Assembly (NCBI GenBank): GCA_021014945.1
Contig: MU266335.1
Location: forward strand, 124,001-188,000
Source: Leucogyrophana mollusca
Taxonomy: Eukaryota; Basidiomycota; Agaricomycetes; Boletales
Reading direction: 5' to 3'
DNA length: 64,000 bases
Positions 58,232 through 64,000 of the stretch are shown piece after piece. Every line of letters begins with the position of its first letter. Within the stretch, counting starts at the first letter, position 1. The position numbers were made by a program, and so were the translations under genes. A model generated the notes under the pieces. It was not told where the DNA came from. It searched no databases and was given only the letters and a program-made list of their open reading frames with translations.

Positions 58232-59568
58232 CTAGTATATATGATGAAATCGAGAAACTCGATCCTTCTCTCTCTGCTCACCAAAAAGCATATTTTCGAA
58301 GTGAGCCCATATTTCCTCCTGTTCGTCTGCTTTCCATATGGGCATGTATACTGTACGAATCTGATTGATTCCAACCATCTCGGTCCGAGCGTTGTGCAGT
58401 CGTACACAAGTCTCGAGGAGATCTCCTCGTTTGTCAATGTAACTGACCTCGAGGGGCACACGAAGCCGTCCAAATGATCCTTGAAGGCTCCTCATGCCCC
58501 ATTCTGTTGATTGGCGGAAAGAAAGGAGTTGTCGGTCAAATGCAAGAAGACTTTGGCGTTCTAGAGGGTCAAGGGGAAGACGCTGTCCTTCTTTGATTGG
58601 GGCCTTAATTCGTCCGGCAATTTGGCTTGTTCCTCGGGGGAATGCAGTGTCGGTGACAAGATAGTAACCCTCAGGTGTCTGTGTTCGAAGCTTCTCGTAA
58701 ATGGGCTGTGCAACACGCGAGTCATGCCAGCTGCCAGGAGCATTGAGCCTGCATGCAATAATCAGACCTATGGTATGAATTTACTTGACTGTTACTGCGA
58801 GGCACAAGTTCACGACCAACCTTGAGCAGAAAATGATAACACTGAGCTAACGAAGTGGTCGTGCAGCCAACCGTTGTATGTAGCATTCTCTATCTCCTGG
58901 TCGTCTGAAGTCTGGACTGCGAGGTTCAGTCCGTCCATGGTACCGAAGGCACCCGTCAAAAGAGGGTGGCGCGCGACAATGAGATCATTGTTTTCTTGGA
59001 ATTCATCTCCGTCAGGCCAATGAATCCTACCCTCCGGGAGTTGTTTCAAGGTGAGAAGAAGAATATCGAGGGAAAAGCGTATGTATCGGGATACAGTCGA
59101 TGGAATGAGGGCAAATATCTGCATGAGACTGACTTCGCGCATGGTCGAGTTCAAGTAATGCAGAACTAGACCCAAAGCACCAGCTGGATCAAGTGAACGC
59201 CGAGCAGGTCTTGGTACTGCCATTTGTCGGGTGTCGTTGCGAGGGATTGGGTTGGAGCACCAAAGCTCGGCAAACCCTGCATGTAGGATGCATTGAAAGC
59301 TTGCAACATCGAATCCCATTGTGGTGATAAACGCTCTGTCATTCTGGCCATCGTACATGACCTGCCACGGTGTGTTGAGGCGTGGGTTGGGAAGTAAGTC
59401 GTCGCGGACAAGGTAAGTCCTATGTGCTCTCCGCCGTTCTGATCGCAGGCGGCGAGATTCATCTGCACCCGCATAGATTAGCACACCGAGGATGGCCAGC
59501 TGGTGGATGTATCCCTCGTCGTCATCCTCATCAATTCCCTCGACGAATAATAGCTCTTCTGGCTCCAT
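58232..59568 (-). CDS. DDE transposase, PIF/Harbinger type (DDE_Tnp_4)
   Basis: Two exons (58821-59568 and 58232-58767, intron of 53 nt), about 427 residues. The start at 59568 opens MEPEELLFVEGIDEDDDEGY. A helix-rich N-terminus includes DVASFQCILHAGFAELW and DPAGALGLVLHYLNSTM, then LMQIFALIPSTVSRYIRF, the HTH-like part of the family. The catalytic triad can be seen: D in GAFGTMDGLNLAVQ, D in GYYLVTDTAFPRG, E in STEWGMRSLQGSFGRL. The first block is followed by TYNGWLHDHFVSSVLSFSAQ. After splicing it continues GLIIACRLNAPGSWHDSRVA, a family signature. All three acids and no stop codon or frame break suggest the protein is potentially active. It ends FGEQREKDRVSRFHHIY. Confidence 0.88.
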
Positions 59569-60602
59569 TGCCGGAGCGCTGACAACCGATGGTTGATCTG
59601 TACAATTAGATTTTATGTTTTGGTGCTACGGTCTGCAACATGTCTCTATTCTACTTTACAGATTTACCCGAAACTCCGCTATATGAGCTTGAAGACGAAT
59701 CTAAGTTTCCAAACCCTGCGGAAAGGCAGCCATTAATACAATTGGTGCACGCGGTACACTGACGAAGCTTGGAGCTGAAGCATTCGCACTTCAGGCCTTC
59801 AGGGCTGAGATGGAGAAGCCAATCGCGGAGTTTTAGGCGAAGAGAGGTCTGGTCTGTGAAGACCAACAGCATCGATGCAAGGATGTTGAATTGTGACTTT
59901 GCACGATAACATACAACTGCGCATTGGAGTGCCCTCACCGTCAATCACACGTTGGGTTTCACCACCCGTTACTTGTACGACAGCCTTCGGGATATATTGC
60001 AGCTGCCTTCCCGAAGACCGCTCGTTTTTTGGCGCAATTGAGCCTCCTGAGGACATAGAACGCCTCTTCGGCCGGCTTGACAGGCCTCGGCACCGCCCAG
60101 CTGCTCATTGGGGCTTCAACTTCAGCGCTCGTTCATTTCATGTGTTGCCATTATTTTCGGGGTCCCAGGCGTAACCTGGACGCAAGATGGTAGTGGATCC
60201 ATTTCACCCCGTTGCATCGAAGTATTTATAAGTACGACTGCAGCTTTTGAAGAAAAAAATGCTGGTGGACTTCCAACTGGTAGAACGCGTCGCAGAAGGC
60301 GATGACCAGAAGCGAAGTCTACCAGAGGTCCACTATGTATGGCATTTGGCTGGCTTTATGGGTGAACGGAAGCTAAAATAAAATGAGGGCATTAAGTGGC
60401 TGAGGGGTGACTGGGGTCGTTATTGGGCGGTGTATAACATCGCCTGTTTCCTTTTGGACGGCTCAAAACCGTTGCCTTGAGGCTTTGTGTTCTCAACCCT
60501 CAAGCTTCAAGCCTCCCGCCTCAACGTCTCACTGCCCGCAAATTAAAGGCAGTCTTTTCAGCACTAGTTTACTTGGAAATATCTTCGTTAACGTACAGCG
60601 GC
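59569..60602. other. Region between the transposase and chitin synthase genes
   Basis: About 1 kb. Open minus-strand frames at 59651-59944 and 59799-60056 have no recognised domain. Part of it may be the right end of the Harbinger-type element; the rest should hold the chitin synthase promoter. A partly inverted pair (gtggacttccaactggtaga near 60264 and tctaccagaggtccac near 60319) was seen. No tRNA or terminal repeat was confirmed. Confidence 0.35.
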
Positions 60603-63600
60603 ATGTCTGACGGCCACCGCTCTCCTCGTCCTCCGCATGACGAGCCCTACGGTGATCCTTTCGCGGATCGACCGCGTCAAACTCATTTTCAGGAGCCTAC
60701 TCGTCCTTACGAGAGCACGGCATCATTGGGCGGTCAGCCATTTGAAAGCACCACCACTTTACCTCGCGAATTTGGTGGTGGATACGCGGATGAAGACTAT
60801 GCTGAAAAACTTCCGCTGACCGGTGGTGAGAGTTACACTGGTGGTGCTTATTATCCCCCTGGGTAAGTTATCGTATCCACGCCATGGTGCCATATTGCGC
60901 ACTACGTTGGCTCTTGCTCTGGGGCAACCGCAGCGACTGATACTTGACATACACAGGCCTGTGGATCCCAGTGCTTATGGCGACCCTTACTCTCGCCCTC
61001 TATCTTCCATGTCAACGTCGACCAACGGTGTAGACACTGCTTGGAGACGTCGTCAAACAATTAAGCGAGGTGTTACGCGTAAAGTCAAGCTTACAAAAGG
61101 GAACTTCATCACCGAATATCCTGTCCCTACGCCTGTACACAGCGCTCATGAAGCCAAGTACGCGACAACCAACACCACCGAATTTTCGTGAGTGAAACAT
61201 TACCTGCCTTTTTTTTTGCCACTCATCATCCATTCCCCTTTGCAGCCACATGCGGTACAGCGCAGCAACGTGCGACCCTGATGACTTCACCGAGGCCAAT
61301 GGATGGTCCCTCAGGACCAAACTCTACAATCGTCAAACCGACTTGCTAATTGCCATCACGTCCTACAACGAAGACAAGACTCTTTACGCACGTACCCTCC
61401 ACGGAGTGATGTTGAATATTCGTGATATCTGCAAGACCAAACAGTCCAAGTACTGGCGCAGGGCAGCCGAGGAAGGCATGCCTGGCTGGCAGAGAATCAC
61501 CGTCGCCTTAATCGTTGATGGTCTCGAAGCTATGGACAAGAGTGTTTTGGACATTCTGGCCACCGTCGGCGTATATCAGGATGGTGTTATGAAAAAGCAA
61601 ATTGACGGCAAGGATACTGTTGCGCACATCTTCGAGGTAAGTCAGCATTCTTTTGCCCGTCTGAATCTTTTCAGTAACGTCGTGCTCTGTAGTACACTAC
61701 GCAATTGTCGGTTGATCCCACACCTCAGCTTGTCTTGCCCCACGAGAACGACCCGAACAATCTGGTACCAGTGCAAATCATCTTCGTGCTTAAAGCCAAG
61801 AACCAGAAGAAAATCAATTCCCATCGTTGGTTGTTCAATGCTATTGGGAAGATGCTCAAGGTAAATAATGCTTTCGCACAGTAAGATCTTGTGATGTTGA
61901 TGCATATCTGTTACCTTCCAGCCTGAGTATTGCGTGCTCATCGACGCTGGGACTAAGCCTGGACACAAGTCCATCTACTACCTTTGGGAAGCCTTCTATA
62001 ACGATGCGCACCTTGGAGGCTGTTGTGGAGAAATTCACGCCATGATTGAGGGTGGTAGAAAACTGCTTAACCCACTCGTGGCGGCCCAGAACTTCGAGTA
62101 CAAGATGTCTAACATCCTGGGTACGTCTTGACCACTAGACACCCTATCGTCACTTATGTCCCCGCAGATAAGCCTCTTGAGAGTAGCTTTGGCTATGTCT
62201 CTGTGCTACCTGGTGCTTTCTCGGCCTACCGCTTCCGTGCCATTCTCGGCCGTCCTCTGGAGCAGTACTTCCATGGCGACCATTCTTTGGCGGACCGGCT
62301 CGGTGCCGCGGGTATCTATGGAATGAACATCTTCACCAAGAACATGTTCTTGGCCGAAGATCGTATCCTTTGCTTCGAGTTAGTCGCAAAGGCAGGCGAT
62401 CGCTGGACCTTGACTTATGTCAAGCCTTCGAAAGCTGAGACGGATGTACCGGAAACCGCTGTGGAGCTGATCGGTCAGCGTCGTCGGTGGTTGAATGGTT
62501 CATTTGCTGCATCAGTAGTAAGTACAGCAGCGCCCATCAAACATCAATTATACCTGACACTGGTGACTAGTACGCATTGGTCAACTTCTTCCAGCTGTAT
62601 CGGTCTGGGCACGGTATCATCCGCATGTTCTTCTTCCACGTGCAGGCCTTGGTTAGTGTCCTCAACTATTCTTCGAGAGCGAAAATCTGACCTCCATGTA
62701 GTACAACGTCTTTTCCTTGATCTTTTCCTGGTTTGCACTGGCCAACATTTGGTTGACGTTCAGCATCATTATCGACTTGCTTCCCTCACAAAATATCGTC
62801 ATCTTCGGCACCGACGACGTCGTAAGTCATATGAGTAGTCGAACCGATTTAACTCTTAATTCCGCCGTACATAGACTCACTGGGTCAATTTGGCTTTCAA
62901 ATGGATTTACTTGGCCTTCCTCGCACTTCAGGTAAGGCTGCCATCACCATCCTCTTTGTATCATACTGAGCCGTCGCGCAGTTCGTCCTTGCTCTCGGAA
63001 ATAGGCCGAAGGGTGAACGAGCCGCATATACTATAACATTATGGTATGCAACTCCCCTTCGTGAAAATAGATATATCGTTAACCCGCTCTTTTAGGGTTT
63101 ACGCCTTCTTGGCCGTATATCTACTTGTCTGCTCGTTCTGGCTGACCGGCAAGGCCTTCGCTGTAAGCCGCAAGCAGTCCCGTAGAGGAACCATTTCAAC
63201 TCATGATCCATGCCCAGAACATTCCCAGCGAGTTGAAGAACAAAACAGCAGGACAGGTTATCCTGACTTTCTTCACTCCCCCCGTTGGTGCCCTGATTGC
63301 TGCCATGGTGTCTACTTTCGGTATGCCCTTTCGTCTCCCCTTGCTCGCAGTTACTTAGCAACCATCCCAGGCATTTACTTCTTTGCCTCGTTCCTCTATG
63401 TGAGCTTCGGTTACACGTGCTCTATTTGCATGTGCTGATTCTGTTGCAGCGCGACCCTTGGCACATGTTCTCAAGTTTCTTCCAGTACTTGTGCTTGGCG
63501 CCCAGCTTCACGAACGTGTTGAACGTTTACGCGTTCTGTAACTTGCACGATGTAAGTTTACAGCATTTTTCCTGAGGCCCTTTGATAATAAACTGTGGAT

Positions 63601-64000
63601 CTAGGTATCTTGGGGTACAAAAGGTAGTGACAAGGCAGAAGCGCTACCTTCCGTTTCATCTTCGAAGAAAGGCGATGCCGATGCCCCTGTCGTTGAGGAT
63701 ACCCACAGGATCCAGGAGGATGTTGATTCCGCCTTCAAGGAAACCGTGACTCGTGCTGTGACCAAGGTTGAAGTGCAGGAAGCCGTCGAGAAGCCAACAA
63801 TGGACGACCAAAACAAAACGTTCCGTACTCGTCTCGTCGCAATGTGGATGTTGAGCAATGCCGGGCTGGCGGTTGCCATCGAGAATATCAATGGTCTCAC
63901 GAGTGTCGCGGACGCCGAGCAGGATGAGAATGAACTGCGCGCCAAGCAGAACACTTACTTTGCGGTCATCTTGTATTCGACATTTGGGCTCGCCGCTGTG
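60603..64000 (+). CDS. Chitin synthase, division 1 (class I-III type), truncated by the window edge
   Basis: Plasma-membrane family 2 glycosyltransferase making chitin from UDP-GlcNAc. The start at 60603 opens [20 protein letters not shown], the usual Pro-rich cytosolic tail. [20 protein letters not shown] and [12 protein letters not shown] lead into the N-terminal domain. The catalytic core reads [32 protein letters not shown], then [69 protein letters not shown] (the ED motif) and the [10 protein letters not shown] hallmark near 62480. After it come membrane segments: [39 protein letters not shown] and [20 protein letters not shown]. Then [19 protein letters not shown] and a charged loop ([14 protein letters not shown]). 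The frame is still open at 64000 ([12 protein letters not shown]). At least twelve introns precede that point. Confidence 0.95.

Larger units (their letters stand above)
56098..59568. mobile_element. Probable PIF/Harbinger DNA transposon (minimum extent)
   Basis: A Myb-like gene and a DDE transposase gene lie tail-to-tail, the usual two-gene content of PIF/Harbinger elements. The ends are not fixed: by eye I found no terminal inverted repeat or TAA/TTA target duplication in 55440-56097 or 59569-60602. The given limits are those of the two genes only. The pair could be a full element, a degraded one, or genes taken over by the host. Confidence 0.6.

Noticed and set aside
60264..60340. Imperfect inverted pair gtggacttcc..tctaccagaggtccac
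   Set aside because: The arms match only partly and both lie on the same side of the transposase gene, so they cannot be the two ends of the element.
55440..60602. Terminal inverted repeats of the Harbinger-type element
   Set aside because: I compared the two flanks by eye and found no convincing complementary pair with a TAA/TTA duplication, so no ends are claimed.

Overview
The window reads as nuclear DNA of a mushroom-type basidiomycete (Agaricomycete-like). Genes are dense and lie on both strands. Most are split by many short introns of about 50-60 nt with GT..AG ends and short poorly conserved branch sites. Protein content is typical of fungi: a division-1 chitin synthase, Sla1, Sec7, Gis2/CNBP, deoxyhypusine synthase, 14-3-3, Coq10 and eRF3. 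No bacterial-style operons, CRISPR arrays, rRNA or convincing tRNA genes are visible. The single-frame open stretches are mostly exons, so gene limits were set by joining exons at splice signals that keep a family motif in frame.

Layout, left to right. 1-0.75 kb: the possible end of an unrecognised minus-strand gene. 0.8-4.4 kb: a KDM3/JHDM2-like JmjC protein (+). 4.8-5.4 kb: a small unknown gene (+). 5.6-7.2 kb: an Old Yellow Enzyme (-). 7.9-9.2 kb: RNA polymerase I/III subunit RPC40 (+). 9.3-10.2 kb: an F-box protein (-). 10.5-11.2 kb: a small orphan gene (-), divergent from the nucleolar GTPase NUG1 (+, 11.3-13.7 kb). 13.9-17.8 kb: a large MDR-dehydrogenase-like protein with a long disordered N-terminus (+). 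18.4-20.9 kb: a P-loop ATPase (-). 21.5-22.9 kb: the rRNA methyltransferase RRP8 (+). 23.0-26.6 kb: RTP1/TANGO6 (-), divergent from eRF3/SUP35 (+, 26.7-28.8 kb). 29.2-30.3 kb: a phytanoyl-CoA dioxygenase-like protein (+). 30.5-31.6 kb: SAGA subunit SGF73 (+). 32.0-36.1 kb: the endocytic adaptor SLA1 (+). 36.2-43.0 kb: the Arf-GEF SEC7 (-), divergent from deoxyhypusine synthase (+, 43.2-44.5 kb). 44.8-45.8 kb: a 14-3-3 protein (-). 46.3-47.1 kb: an HPP membrane protein (-). 47.8-49.9 kb: a fold-type I aminotransferase (-). 50-51.8 kb: gene-poor. 51.8-52.6 kb: GIS2/CNBP (+). 53.6-54.4 kb: COQ10 (+). 54.5-55.4 kb: an unresolved minus-strand gene. 56.1-59.6 kb: a convergent pair made of a Myb-like DUF6818-type protein (+) and a DDE transposase (-), best read as a PIF/Harbinger transposon. 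60.6 kb to the right edge: a chitin synthase, truncated by the window.

Many of the housekeeping genes serve ribosome production and translation (RPC40, NUG1, RRP8, eRF3, deoxyhypusine synthase). Others serve trafficking and the cell surface (SEC7, SLA1, chitin synthase). Nothing in the order suggests a dedicated biosynthetic cluster. The most unusual content is the Harbinger-type pair with a perfect 34-bp palindrome 0.5 kb to its left, the MDR-like protein with a very long disordered extension, several micro-exons, and a probable GC-AG intron inside a CCHC knuckle of GIS2.
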